Positions 13,375 to 23,856 of a DNA stretch of 64,000 nt are shown here, piece by piece. The DNA lies in the NCBI RefSeq assembly GCF_000003815.2, contig NC_049996.1, forward strand, positions 3,300,841-3,364,840. Direction: 5' to 3'. This DNA comes from Branchiostoma floridae. Its lineage: Eukaryota > Chordata > Leptocardii > Amphioxiformes > Branchiostomatidae. Under the pieces are notes generated by a model. It saw only the letters and a program-made list of their open reading frames with translations, was not told where the DNA came from and searched no databases. The position numbers were made by a program, and so were the translations under genes. Each line of letters starts with the position of its first letter. The first letter of the stretch is position 1.

Positions 13375-13482
13375 TGGCAAGTAAATTAAAATTTTTGATC
13401 TGATCTAGGTGACAAAATTCAAAACAAACTTTCTGTATAGATACAAAATGTATCAGATCAAAAACTGATATCCCTTGCCACC
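13375..13482. repeat. Imperfect inverted repeat before the 186-bp array
   Basis: TGGCAAGTAAATTAAAATTT TTGATCTGAT on the left pairs roughly with ATCAGATCAAAAACTGATAT and CCCTTGCCA on the right. Possibly part of a foldback element that seeded the array. Confidence 0.4.
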
Positions 13483-13572
13483 AGTGGACCAAAAAGGCTA
13501 GTGTTTGCAAGTTTTTGCTTAGGATTGGTCTGCTAACTGGAAACATAACATTTTTTTCATAGGCCTGCTGTG

Positions 13573-14475
13573 CAGATGGCAACAACTGGCAGGTGCAATG
13601 TACAACCAGTTACTGTCAATCAGAATTTCAAATTTGATCTTATTAGAACACTTTGTTGCACACCGAAATCCCACGGCGGCTAGACCCTTCTGTCATTTTC
13701 AGGACATTTTAAATTCAAAATTTTACTACTTTTTCCGTAAGGAGTAGAACTCATTTTGCCCAGATGGCAACAACTGGTAGGTACTTTGCAACCAGTAACC
13801 TCCAATCAGAATTTCAAATTTGATCATATTAGAACACTTTGTTGCATACCAAAATCCAATGGCGGCTAGACCCTTCTGTCATTTGCAGGACATTTTAAAT
13901 TCAAAATTTTACTACTTTTTCCCTGGGAGTAGGACTCACGTTGTGCAGATGGCAACAACTGGTAGGTACTTTGCAACCAGTAACCTCCAATCAGAATTTC
14001 AAATTTGATCATATTAGAACACTTTGTTGCATACCGAAATCCAATGGCGGCTAGACCCTTCTGTCATTTGCAGGACATTTTAAATTCAAAATTTTACTAC
14101 TTTTTCCCTAGGAGTAGGGCTCATTCTATGCAGATGGCAACAACTGGTAGGTACTTTGCAACCAGTAACCTCCAATCAGAATTCAAATTTGATCATATTA
14201 GAACACTTTGTTGCATACCGAAATCCAATGGCGGCTAGACCCTTCTGTCATTTGCAGGACATTTTAAATTCAAAGTTTTACGACTTTTTCCCTTGGAGTA
14301 AGGGCCCTGGGCTCTTTCTATGCATATGGCAACAACTGGCATAGGTACTTTGCAACCAGTAACCTCCAATCAGAATTCAAATTTGATCTTATTAGAACAC
14401 TTTGTTGCACACCAAAATCCCATGGCAACTAGACCCTTCTGTCATTTGCAGGACATTTCAAATTCAAATGAAGTG
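13573..14475 (+). repeat. Satellite-like tandem array, about 186-bp unit x 5
   Basis: Units start with CAGATGGCAACAACTGG near 13573, 13760, 13946, 14129 and 14322. Inner units are nearly identical; outer ones diverge. Open frames of about 62 codons recur in each unit (MATTGRYFATSNLQSEF...), but no start or domain suggests expression. Confidence 0.92.
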
Positions 14476-15104
14476 CCAGATACCAAATGGGAGCTGTTAG
14501 GGTATTATACTTTCGGACAGCAAGTCTCTAGACAACAAGGTGTTGCTATTCTTTTTGAACAAAATTTGCTCTACTGTAATGTGTACATTAACTTTCATGT
14601 AGATGTTTGAATATTCTTAAAGGTGCTAAATGTAATATTTTGGCAGTGAAAAGTTAAAAGAATATTTTGCACAGAAGATCTTGTTATTGGAATTTCATGC
14701 ACATTTGAGTATATGTAAGTCACTACCTTCATATTTATTCAAAATTTTTATCAGAATCTTGCAAAATCCCAATGTCATACTTATGAATCAATTTGGAGTA
14801 AGAATATAAACTTAAGCCAAACTCACCTGATTATATGGATGATATTCATTTGTGCATCAATTTTCATCTGTTTCCACAAAAAGAAGAAATTTATATTAAG
14901 CAAACTGTAAATCTTACAAATTGAAGTGGCAAAATTGAGCTAATATATAATATATGCAGTAGATTTTTACAAAAAACAATCAAGGAAAACAGACAAATAG
15001 CATATATTAGAATACCTCTTGTCCCATTGTAATATTGTTGCCATGTATATTACGCAAATATCATTTTTCCCTGATAGAGCCTACATTTTTTTCAAAATAC
15101 CACA

Positions 15105-15480
15105 TGTTTTTACCATAATATAAAAATTTATAATCATAACACACCATAACAATCTGCTTCACACAGCTAGCAATGTACTCGCTATCTCCCACTATACACA
15201 AGATAGATTTCGAGGTAAGCTTTTAGAAAATGAACTTTTTTCTTCTTACACAAACACATTCACATAATGTGTTTTGATAAATATCTTACTAAAACCTCAA
15301 GTTGGAATAAAACTAAAAGCATTTTTTCAATAAGAGTTACACATGCTTTTACCATATCATAATAATATTCATAATCATAACACACCATAACTATCTTCCT
15401 CACACAGCTAGTAATGTAATAACTATCTCCATCTATACATGAGATAGTGTCAAATGGATTTCGAGGTAAGCTTTAGAAAA
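15105..15480 (+). repeat. Tandem duplication, about 243-bp spacing
   Basis: ATAATCATAACACACCATAA, CACACAGCTAG, GATAG and GGATTTCGAGGTAAGCTTT occur at 15105-15235 and again at 15348-15480. Confidence 0.75.
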
Positions 15481-15819
15481 TGCACTTAACCCAAATTCTC
15501 GTCTTCCCTATGGCAATAAAATAGCTGTATAAAAAGATAAGAATATTAAAATGTACTTTCAGGAAGCCATAGAAAATCACTAATATTATGATAACTAAAT
15601 CCTATTACTTTCTTTGTCATTTTATATATCAGACAGGGGACAGTTGCTCTGCGAAATTTTCTTTGATATGGAATTAGCTTAATACTTAATATATGTAAAG
15701 TTGGAATTGGAATAACTTTACATATTTATGGAAGAAAAACGCCACTTTTGAAGTTCTAAAAGTCACTTCCTGTTGTTCAATTAATTATGCTTCTGTTGTA
15801 TAAGGTAACATGTTAACAT

Positions 15820-15960
15820 CAAAACTGAAAGATCTGCTGCAGTACCATTACAAGACACTAGGGGGCACAATGTATAGCCAAATACAAGATAATCTATCTA
15901 GGACTTCTAGAGTTATAGTATTCACAGACAGACTGACACAAAAGTAGACAGACACATAAC
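15820..15960 (+). repeat. CTGCTGCAGTACC dispersed repeat
   Basis: GATCTGCTGCAGTACCATTA then ACACTAGGGGGCACA, then TCTATCTAGGACTTCTAGAG and ACAGACAGACTGACAC, a rudimentary version of the CA-rich end. Confidence 0.6.
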
Positions 15961-16329
15961 AAATTTTACCCTCAATTTCTGTCCAAAAAAAATCAACTTC
16001 AAGACATGAAATTTATGAAGAAGGTATTTTTGAAAACTCAAAATGACAAATCTAACAACTAAAATGAAAATGGAGTCACGAACAATGAGAGAGATGGAAA
16101 AAATTAAAAGCCGGAGACAGCAAAGATTTAAACTGAACTTACAGTACTTCTATGAAGAGATTTTATCCCAAAAATTGACAATTAAGATAGAAAAATCCAA
16201 CAGGGACATATGCAATGAACTCTTCACCTTAGTTTCCTTACTTAAGTCCCTAACCGTGGCTCAAAAGTCAATCCATTTTGTTGCAAATTTATGATAATTG
16301 GCACTGAAATTCAATGTCATTGTGGGGGA

Positions 16330-17715
16330 GACAGTGTGTCTAGAAGATAAGCATTTGGAGGATTTTCCTCTCAATCAAAATGCGCTTATCTACAAGTGTG
16401 TTCTAATCTTATATACATTCCCAAAGGAATGATACAAGGCACCTAAACTTTGCAGAAGTCCCTATGCTACATGTACATAAAAGTTTGTGCAGAAGATAAG
16501 CATTTGGGGGATTTTCCTCTCAATCAAAATGTGCTTAACTACAAGTGGGTACTAATTTTATACAGATTCCCAAAGGAAATGATACAAGGCAATTTTGCAC
16601 CTTAACTTTTAACTAATTCTCTATGCTACATAAAAGTTTGTAAGTGTGTACTAATCTTACATATGCTCCCAAAGGAAATGATACAAGCAAATTCTGCCCC
16701 TTAACTTTGTCTAAGTCTTTATGCTAAATGAACATGAAAAATTGTCTAGAAGATAACTGTTTTGGGGAGTTTTCTCTCAATCAAAACACACTTATCTACA
16801 AGTGTGTACTAATCTTATATACATTCCCAAAGGATAAAAGCCATTCTGCACCTTAACTTTGCAAGTCTCTAGGCTACATGTACATAAAAGTCTGTCTAGA
16901 AGATAAGCGTTTGGGGATTTTTCTCTCAATCAAAACACACTAACTATAAGTGTGTACTAATATATACATTCCCAAAGGATAGAAGCCATTCTGCACCTTA
17001 ACTTTGCAAGTCTCTAGGCTACATGTACATAAAAGTCTGTCTAGAAGATAAGCGTTTGGGGATTTTTCTCTCAATCAAAACACACTAACTATAAGTGTGT
17101 ACTAATCTTATATACATTCCCAAAGGATAGAAGCCATTCTGCACCTTAACTTTGCAAGTCTCTATGCTTCATGTACATACAAGTTTGTCTAGAAGATAAG
17201 TGTTAAGGGGAATTTCCTCTCAATCAAAATGCTTATCTACAAGTGTGTACTAATCTTATATACATTCCCAAAGGATAGAAGCCATTCTGCACCCTAACTT
17301 TGCAAGTCTCTATGCTACATGTACATAAAAGTTTGTCTAGAAGATAAGCGTTTGGGGATTTTCCTCTCAATCAAAATGCGCTTATCTACAAGTGTGTACT
17401 AATCTTATATACATTCCCAAAGGATAGAAGCCATTCTGCACCTTAACTTTGCAAGTCTCTATGCTTCATGTACATACAAGTTTGTCTAGAAGATAAGTGT
17501 TAAGGGGAATTTCCTCTCAATCAAAATGCTTATCTACAAGTGTGTACTAATCTTATATACATTCCCAAAGGATAGAAGCCATTCTGCACCCTAACTTTGC
17601 AAGTCTCTATGCTACATGTACATAAAAGTTTGTCTAGAAGATAAGCGTTTGGGGATTTTCCTCTCAATCAAAATGCGCTTATCTACAAGTGTGTACTAAT
17701 CTTAAACAAATTCCC
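16330..17715 (+). repeat. Satellite-like tandem array, about 148-bp unit x 9-10, with a dimeric higher order
   Basis: Units begin GTCTAGAAGATAAG near 16337, 16485, 16743, 16890, 17037, 17185, 17333, 17482 and 17631, with a shortened unit around 16620. Each contains CTCAATCAAAA, ACAAGTGTGTACTAATCTTA, ATTCCCAAAGGAT and CTTAACTTTGCAAGTCTCTA. The two-unit block starting at 17185 is repeated almost exactly from 17482, giving a 297-bp higher-order period. Confidence 0.93.
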
Positions 17716-17919
17716 TAAGTGCATGATACAAGCCAACATTCTGTATCTTAATTTCCTATCTCTGTATTTCTATATCAAAGTTTCCATCTAAAGAAAACTG
17801 CAGTTTAAAAGAAAACTGGTAGGAGGCTACAAAATATACACATTGTCATATCTACCCTAAGGTATGCAAAAAGTACAAAATGCCGTTACAATAGAAAATG
17901 CAGAACACGAGATATGAAA

Positions 17920-18015
17920 ACCAGAAATTCTGCTGCAGTACTGTAGACAGCTGCAAGGAGGACTATCAATAAACTTCCCCTTGCTCTTCCTGACCCTAAA
18001 GCATCTACCAAATGC
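17920..18015 (+). repeat. CTGCTGCAGTACC dispersed repeat, partial
   Basis: CCAGAAATTCTGCTGCAGTA then CAGCTGCAAGGAGG and CATCTACCAAATGCC. The 3' CA-rich end is missing. Confidence 0.5.
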
Positions 18016-18220
18016 CATAAAGAGCCATTCACAACTTCAGTTTGGAAGGAATCTGACCAGCAGCAAAAAAATTCAGTGCTTCTTTCTGAGGCTAAACTGT
18101 ACCTTCTCTTCTTTGAAAGCTAAAAAGAAAACTAAGTTTTTGACCTATTTCACAGACAAGTACATGTACACATTGTTAGAGTAGTGAGCTCACCGTAACC
18201 ATTGCTAGTCTAGTATATAT

Positions 18221-18350
18221 AAGTCCTTCTACAACAAGAGCTTCTTTCCTCGGACTGCCAAACTATGGAACTCTCTCAAAGACAACTGTTCTCTTCCTGT
18301 ATGCAATCTTCAACCCTTGAAAATTCACTGCTATCTCCAAGCATAATAAT
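18221..18350 (+). mobile_element. Non-LTR retrotransposon ORF2 C-terminal fragment, copy 1
   Basis: One plus-strand frame reads KSFYNKSFFPRTAKLWNSLK, then SLPVCNLQPLKIHCYLQA and a stop. SFFPRTxxLWNSL is the well-known end motif of reverse transcriptases of CR1/L2/Jockey-type LINEs. Only the last about 40 residues are present. It lies in the 3' flank of exon D. Confidence 0.72.
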
Positions 18351-18407
18351 TTCCATCTTCCATCAACATAGTTGCCTAGAAGTGTTTAAATGGCCTTGCA
18401 TTCAACA

Positions 18408-18595
18408 AATCCACTGTCACAAACTTCTACAGCAACAGCTTCTTTCAAACTTCCAAACTATGGAACTCTCTCAAAGACAACTGTTCTCTTCCTGTATGCA
18501 ATCTTCAACTCTTCAAAACAGCATTCACTGCTATCTCCAAGCATAATAATTTCCATCTTCCATCAACATAGATGCCTGGAAGTAATCAAATAGCC
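18408..18595 (+). mobile_element. Non-LTR retrotransposon ORF2 C-terminal fragment, copy 2
   Basis: Tandem copy of 18221-18350 about 190 bp downstream: NSFFQTSKLWNSLKDN, then NLQLFKTAFTAISKHNNFHL before a stop. This copy keeps the full-length C-terminal tail of the LINE protein, including the FKTAF segment lost from copy 1 by frameshift. Confidence 0.72.
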
Positions 18596-18632
18596 TTGCA
18601 TTGAACAAATCTGTCAAAAAAAATGGACTTAC

Positions 18633-18766
18633 TGTTGCATGTCCTGTTGCAGAGACTGTAGCCTGGTCTTGCACTGTTCGTTGTCTGCTGACACGTCCCT
18701 GAGTTTCTGCTCCGTCTCCTCGCGCCGCGTACGCTCAAGGTCAAGGTCCCTCATCAGCTTTTCTCT
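18633..18766 (-). CDS. Exon D, coiled-coil exon
   Basis: On the minus strand an acceptor (TTATTTTCTAG before 18766) and a consensus donor GTAAGT after 18633 enclose 134 bp that are open in one frame. The reading begins REKLMRDLDLERTRREETEQ and ends QSLQQDMQ, leaving phase 2. Codons are GC-rich (CGG, CGC, GAG, CTC, GTG) in contrast to the flanks. Joined in phase to exon C it extends the coiled coil without interruption to roughly 88 residues. The stretch LDLERTRREETEQKL is similar in spacing and residues to the helix near the C terminus of Dachshund proteins; that comparison is from general knowledge and is not proof of orthology. An alternative acceptor two bases downstream (TAGAG) would alter the phase. 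No following exon could be recognised between 18.6 kb and the start of the window. Confidence 0.78.
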
Positions 18767-18887
18767 CTAGAAAATAAACAAATGTTGAGCTATACTATTT
18801 GCAAGCAAATGCAAAATGTTCCCCTTCACATGATCGAGCCTAAGAAAGTACTAATCTGTGTATCTTTTTACAAAACAGATTCATATA

Positions 18888-19247
18888 CAGGGCTCGAAAT
18901 TCATTTTGGGGATTAGGTGCACTTGTGCACCCAGCTTAAAAGATTGGGTGCACCAAAACAATTTTGGGTGCACCACTTAAATTTAAGTAGAATGTCAGAA
19001 AAATCTAATAACAAAACTTAGTCACATGCTATCAATTCTTAAACAAGTACCATGACAGACATCTTTATTATCTTTCTAACACCCAAATGTTAAGAATATG
19101 ATGTATACTAGTATACTTGATATCTTTACATACATAAAACTAAGAAAATATTTGGGTGTACCCTGTGCACCCACAGAAAATAATTGGGTGCACAGCTCCA
19201 ATTTTGGGTGCACCTGGATGCACATGCACCCAGTATTTCGAGCCCTG
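18888..19247 (+). mobile_element. MITE with 5-bp target duplication, copy 1 (hAT5-like)
   Basis: Ends are CAGGGCTCGAAAT and ATTTCGAGCCCTG, flanked on both sides by ATATA (18883-18887 and 19248-19252). The interior repeats TTGGGTGCAC words near both ends. No transposase. CAGGG-type termini are typical of hAT elements, and a 5-bp rather than 8-bp duplication suggests the hAT5-type branch; that classification is inference. It lies between exons D and C. Confidence 0.75.
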
Positions 19248-19527
19248 ATATATTACACAAGGTGACCAGCCCCACTAGCTCTGTCCTGCCTCTTGCTACA
19301 TTAAGTAATCCAACACCAGGGTGTCTGCTATTTTACTAGTAACCGTGGTGACAGCAGTCTGGTTCAGGTCATTGATTTTGGTTGTTTGGAATGGAAGAAG
19401 AGGAGGAAGAAGAAATAGAGCAAGAACAGTCAGTAAGATTTCCAGTTTTGTAAAGGATAACCTAGTGTCATGCTGAAAGGCCCTCGATGGACAGACAAGT
19501 AGGGTGAGATTATCGGCTTCGAAAGTA

Positions 19528-20010
19528 CAGTCAAACCTGCCTATAGCGGCCACTCAAGGGACTTGAAAAATATAGCCACTATAGACAGGTGGCCACTATA
19601 GAGAAAATGTTGATCAATTGACCGTGAGCAAGCTACACATGATTTCAGTTCCCACTAATCTTTCTCACCAAGTAACATTGTCTCGATCGGTAAATTCACC
19701 GACAAAGACTTGCACTTCAATGCTCAAGGCATGCATACCTTCTTCTACTGCCAAAATGACCGTCAGGAACTCCAAATCCTCGCAAACTACAATTTCAAAC
19801 TCGGTGCAGGGTGACATAAGGCTGCAGTATGGTTGCAATAGGCAGTGTTTCTGTATCAACGGGACCAGAAATCGTGTGGCCGTGGCCGCGCTGGACAGGT
19901 GGCCGCTAAGCCTATTTCTTAATCATTACGAATCCAAGGGACCAACAAAAAGTGGCCACTATGGCCAGGTGGCTGCTATGCAAAGGTGGCCGCTAATACA
20001 GGTTTGACTG
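19528..20010 (+). mobile_element. Tc1/mariner-like MITE (TA target site), copy 1
   Basis: The ends are CAGTCAAACCTG and CAGGTTTGACTG, each flanked by TA. Internal sequence repeats AGTGGCCACTATAGnCAGGTGGCC-type blocks near both ends. It carries no transposase; the 129-codon open frame inside is not conserved as protein. TA duplication and CAGT termini are typical of the Tc1/mariner superfamily, which is the basis of the call. It lies between exons D and C. Confidence 0.7.
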
Positions 20011-20100
20011 TACCTATAAAAAGGGACAAGGAGGCAATGTTTAGCATGTTTGAGAGAGTTGCCTGTTTGTAGAATTAGTGTAAGATCCTGGTAAGTACTG

Positions 20101-20151
20101 ACTCTTATCACGTACCACCTCCCTCTTAAGTCTGGCTTCAGTCATTTTCTG
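20101..20151 (-). pseudogene. Diverged copy of the 3' half of exon C
   Basis: The minus strand reads QKMTEARLKREVVRDKS, against EKLTVARLQREVARNKS in exon C about 130 bp upstream in transcript order. The copy keeps the frame and ends at a GTCAGTACTTACC string equivalent to the donor region of exon C. A TTTTGTCAG acceptor-like string lies in front of AAAATGACT. Most changes are conservative, so it may have been an alternative exon, but the start of the exon is absent and about 12 bases near the donor are lost. It is called a relic because a complete exon cannot be built. Confidence 0.6.
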
Positions 20152-20221
20152 ACAAAAGTAGGGATGATCCACATCATTTTCACAGTGCTAGTGTTAAACA
20201 GTAACAAGTAAGAGTACTGAC

Positions 20222-20353
20222 CATAGGACCCTCGCTCTTGTTGCGTGCCACCTCCCTCTGTAGTCTGGCCACGGTCAGTTTCTCCCTCCTGCTGACCGCC
20301 CGCTCCTCCTGAAGCTGTTGAGTCAGCTCCTCCACTCTCTTCTCCATGCATTC
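20222..20353 (-). CDS. Exon C, coiled-coil exon (44 codons, phase 0-0)
   Basis: Minus-strand acceptor TTGTCCAG precedes 20353 and donor GTCAGT follows 20222. The 132-bp exon encodes exactly 44 residues with no stop: it begins ECMEKRVEELTQQLQEERAV, continues into REKLTVARLQREVARNKS and ends EGPM. Hydrophobic residues recur with heptad spacing (V, L, L, V, L, V, L, V) among many E, K, R and Q, so a long parallel coiled coil is the natural reading. It is symmetric in phase and could be skipped or duplicated without frame loss, which fits the partial copies of the same exon on both sides (20101-20151, 20436-20469, 20553-20586). The next exon in transcript order is probably D, about 1.5 kb away. 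The product is not identified; the pattern is like the coiled coils of Ski/Sno/Dachshund-type corepressors, but many coiled-coil proteins would look similar. Confidence 0.8.
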
Positions 20354-20435
20354 CTGGACAAACAACAAATGTGGAAAACATTTAGGATCAGAAGGTTCTG
20401 GGTTCAAATCCCGTTGTTGATAGACTCATGAATCT

Positions 20436-20469
20436 GAGTCAGCTCACCCACTCTCTTCTCCATGCATTC
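20436..20469 (-). pseudogene. Truncated copy of the 5' end of exon C
   Basis: The minus strand keeps the intron end TTTGTTGTCCAG and the first codons (ECMEKRVGELTQ) almost unchanged, then diverges after the CAG codon and soon meets a stop. Similarity also covers about 25 bp of the upstream intron. It is a partial tandem duplication of the intron/exon junction about 115 bp upstream of the intact exon. Confidence 0.7.
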
Positions 20470-20552
20470 CTGGACAAACAACAGACATAGAAGACATTAC
20501 TTTAATGTTAACTTGGCATCTAAAGGTTCTGGATTCGAATCCTGTTACTCCT

Positions 20553-20586
20553 GAGATAGCCCCTCTACTCTTGTCTCCATGCATTC
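20553..20586 (-). pseudogene. Second, more diverged copy of the 5' end of exon C
   Basis: The minus strand reads ECMETRVEGLSQE followed by a stop, preceded by AACTTCAAG in place of the original acceptor. It is placed one repeat period (about 117 bp) beyond the copy at 20436-20469 and shows that the junction was duplicated more than once. Confidence 0.55.
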
Positions 20587-21624
20587 CTTGAAGTTCTGTG
20601 AGTTGAAGACATGGAAAATATTAATTGAACAAATATGTAATAGTCCTAGCCGTCACAAATGTTAGTGATGCTCCCCTTCCCTTCATCCCTTAATAGATTC
20701 CAGCTATCTCCCATAAGATGTCATTTGTTGGGAGCAGCTTACCAGCTGTCCATAGACTATATCACACTACTTTCAAGAAGGGGGTGCCAGCCTGCAATGA
20801 TGCAGTTCCAGAAAATGTTGCTAGGGGGCCCGAAATTGCCATGTTTTTTGGGACCACAATATACATACACAACCAAAATCAATACCATCAAAGGTAAACC
20901 TCCATACCATAGGTATGAATAGACATGGAAGACAATATCCTCAAGTTGACACAGAATTGAAAGGTTCTGGGCTCGAATCCAACCAATTCCTAAGTTGTAC
21001 TACTTGTAGCATTGTATAAAGCATTCTACCTAAATTTTCTTGCCCAAGGTTTTGGTGAAAAAGAGTGTCTTAGATGGTACGTGAGGCCATTCCCCAGCAT
21101 TATTCATAAAGAAAACCATGGCAGTTGATTTTGACCAGATGGCATGTGAAACAAATGGGCTCAATAAAAGTCATCTTCACATCAATAATTAATAACTGGG
21201 AAGCGTCTTGTCATAAAAGTCTTTCCCTTGCTCTACAACACAAACGTATCTAAAGGGGTGCAGAGTCTTCATACAATTTTTACAGAATACATGCAAATTT
21301 TTGAAATTCATATGGTCCCCTACTTACATACATAGAAAATTTTGGAACAATACATTACAAAAAATCATTCAAAATTCATACAAGTTTTACGGACTTCATT
21401 GGATCCTTACTGTTAGCAAAACTGATATGAATTCCAATGACTTTGCATGTTTCGTAGTAGTGGATTATATGAAATCTGTCAATTTGGTATGAAAACTTAG
21501 GCACCTGATATTGCACCAAAAGTACAGCTTCTAACCATTTCCTTTTCAGTCAAAATTTTATCTTTAAAATGTGTAGATGTAAATATATAGATGTGACATG
21601 CTTCTAACACAATTCACTCACACT

Positions 21625-21685
21625 CACTCACTATCCATGGTTAGGTTATACTGCTGCTGGGTTCCCTGACGCAGGGGTAATTGTC
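21625..21685 (-). mobile_element. Degenerate fragment of the RTE-like 3' end
   Basis: CCATGGTTAGGTTATACTGC and TGCTGGGTTCCCTGACGCAG match parts of 31785-31905 in shuffled order. Confidence 0.35.
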
Positions 21686-22844
21686 ATTAGAGGTGTCAAG
21701 AAATATAAACTCCTCAAATGATGGCAAATTCACAATCACCATGATTTCAGCACCATGGTGAAAACCATTGATTTTAACCACTAATTATTTTGGAGACTTG
21801 CCAAAGGTCAGTGGTCGATTCAAACCACTGTTCGTTTCATTTTTCAGAAATACAAACTGTCTTTCCCTATCTTTGAAACCAAAATTATTTGCTTAATAGC
21901 TAAATAAAAAAACTATACTCTTATAAAATTTTTTACAAACTTCTAGCCACTATTACACCAAGTGTCATTTAAATATATACATATATATGTGTGTCAATCC
22001 AAAATTGGCGACAAATTTTAAAACTGACAGACAAAAAAGAAAGCTTACATTAAAAGAAATTTACATTTTCTGACACTACAAAATCTGACGACAAGGCATT
22101 TTTTAAAGATTCCGCCTGTGCAATTCCAATCTAAAGTCAACTGATTATTATCAAAGCTATGACATTAGTATTCCAACCTTCAAATGTAAAATAATCAATT
22201 TACTTCCCCAAAATGCATATCAATTTACCAATAAACTGCTCTTAGGTTACTACATGCCAAGGAAAATGCTGAATTTAAAATTCTTACGCGTATGCACTTC
22301 AAAGTGGTGACTTGAATGCAAAGACGGATGATAAAAAACAAAACAATCACAAAAAACATCATAGCATTTCCGTTGTTAAATAAAACAATTTCTTTACAGC
22401 ATTGGTCAAGAATATTAGCCATGATATTTATAAGAAAATGAAATTACAGCCTACTATGTTTAACATCAATATTACAACATAGCCCCACCTTAAAAATATC
22501 CACACGCAAGATACACCAGACGTAAGTCACTAGCGTATTCACTCCCAAATGATGCTAACAAGCAAAAATATATGCCATATCGCAGAGATGTCTTTCCATA
22601 CGGCCTACTTACATGTACATCTGATGTAAAAATATCCCTTGTAGGCATGGGGAGTGCCGTTCTCTATCACACCATCCCATCTGCAAACGTTAGGCTGTAG
22701 AAGCTATTGTATATCCCCACCCTGTTATATTGTACATGCAGGTCAGGTAAAATGTGTCTCGTGATAGAATATTGAATACCTCTGAACACTGCTTGCACTG
22801 TCGCAATGGGTCTACTTGAATACATAAAGAATCAATAAAACAGT

Positions 22845-23100
22845 GTTATTTTTTCTTGATTGTTTTCTGTTATCAATAATATATATTGAGTGTACTCTTA
22901 CTTAATCTAATTCTTTATCTGTTTCTATGATTTTTAAGGAGAAAGCTTCTTAAAGACAGTCTTTGTTATGCATCTTATTTCTTCTTGATATTTTCAGTTA
23001 TCAATAATGTGTATCAAGTGTGCCCTTGCTCAATGCAGTTCTTTTATATTAATTTGTATTTTTGTTTTGTAAAGGAGAGAGTTTCTTATGAACAGTCTTC
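22845..23100 (+). repeat. Tandem duplication, about 128-bp unit x 2
   Basis: TTCTTGATNTTTTCnGTTATCAATAAT, GAGTGT-like and AAGGAGA-AGNTTCTTA segments repeat at about 22850 and 22980. Confidence 0.55.
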
Positions 23101-23629
23101 TTTTTGCCCCATTCTTAACAAATTATGCACATAGATAAAAGGATAGAAAATGACAATATTAATTTTGATTATCATGTGATATGACTAATATCTCAGCTAA
23201 CAAGCAACAGGCTCGAAAATTCTTTTCATTGGGGAAAAATTATAATTATTATGATAATAAGTGTCAATTATAGCAAATGTTTGATCATTTGGACTATTCC
23301 AGATAAAAAGTATATATAGGAAAGGAAATGTCATATTCATATAAATCAAAACCCTCAAACTTATGAATACAGATATTTGGAAACTACATAGAGAAGCACT
23401 TCTTTAGAATATAAAATTTTCATCTTCATACAACACTATGAATATGCTGAAATGGCTGATTTTGAGATCAGATACATGATAAATATCATCAGTTGCCAAT
23501 CTATAACATGACAACAGACAACTGGGTCAATGCATATATATGTAGGCCAAGGTTATTCTTTATAGCATTTCTGTAGCATATCAAATGGCTATATGTTATA
23601 TGTGGCTACAAATAGGCTTGCGGATACAA

Positions 23630-23850
23630 TTAATGATTGAAATGTCATGGGTTTGTTCTATTTCCTGCATTGCTTTCAAGACGTTGTGTCCATGGGAAAG
23701 ACACTTTAATTAGGGTAAAAAGCAGTGAAAGGAGAGGGATGGGCACAACCTTCCAATACTGTACCATAGATACAGTGGATAACAACCCACTGCCCCTGCA
23801 TCTGGCGGCCTACAGCCTCAAAAAGACTATGAGACCTGTTAACCTTACAG
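23630..23850 (+). mobile_element. SINE, AACAACCCACTG family, diverged
   Basis: AGTGAAAGGAGAGGGATGGG and GGATAACAACCCACTGCCCC mark the 3' half; the body has lost the CAGGTGTAAA stretch. The hAT MITE at 23857 is inserted at its 3' edge. Confidence 0.65.
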
Positions 23851-23856
23851 TATGAC

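Larger units (their letters stand above)
20385..20990 (+). repeat. Degenerate tandem unit with tRNA B-box-like strings near exon C
   Basis: Each unit of about 115-120 bp carries a GAAGACAT-type stretch followed by GGTTCTGGRTTCRAATCC (20395, 20524, 20963). That string matches the B box of a tRNA-type promoter, so the unit probably fuses exon C junction sequence with a tRNA-like or SINE fragment. The third B-box copy, near 20963, is separated from the others by about 440 bp. A CTAGGGGGCCC-type repeat fragment lies at about 20805-20845. Confidence 0.4.

Noticed and set aside
13820-14610. Repeated 62-96-codon plus-strand frames.
   Set aside because: They are the same satellite unit read repeatedly and broken at every unit boundary.
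16043-16294. An 83-codon lysine/arginine-rich plus-strand frame.
   Set aside because: Composition equals the flanking AT-rich DNA; no splice sites, domain or second copy.
19618-20007. A 129-codon plus-strand frame between exons D and C.
   Set aside because: It lies wholly within a MITE; the related copy at 45557-45919 does not conserve the frame as a protein.
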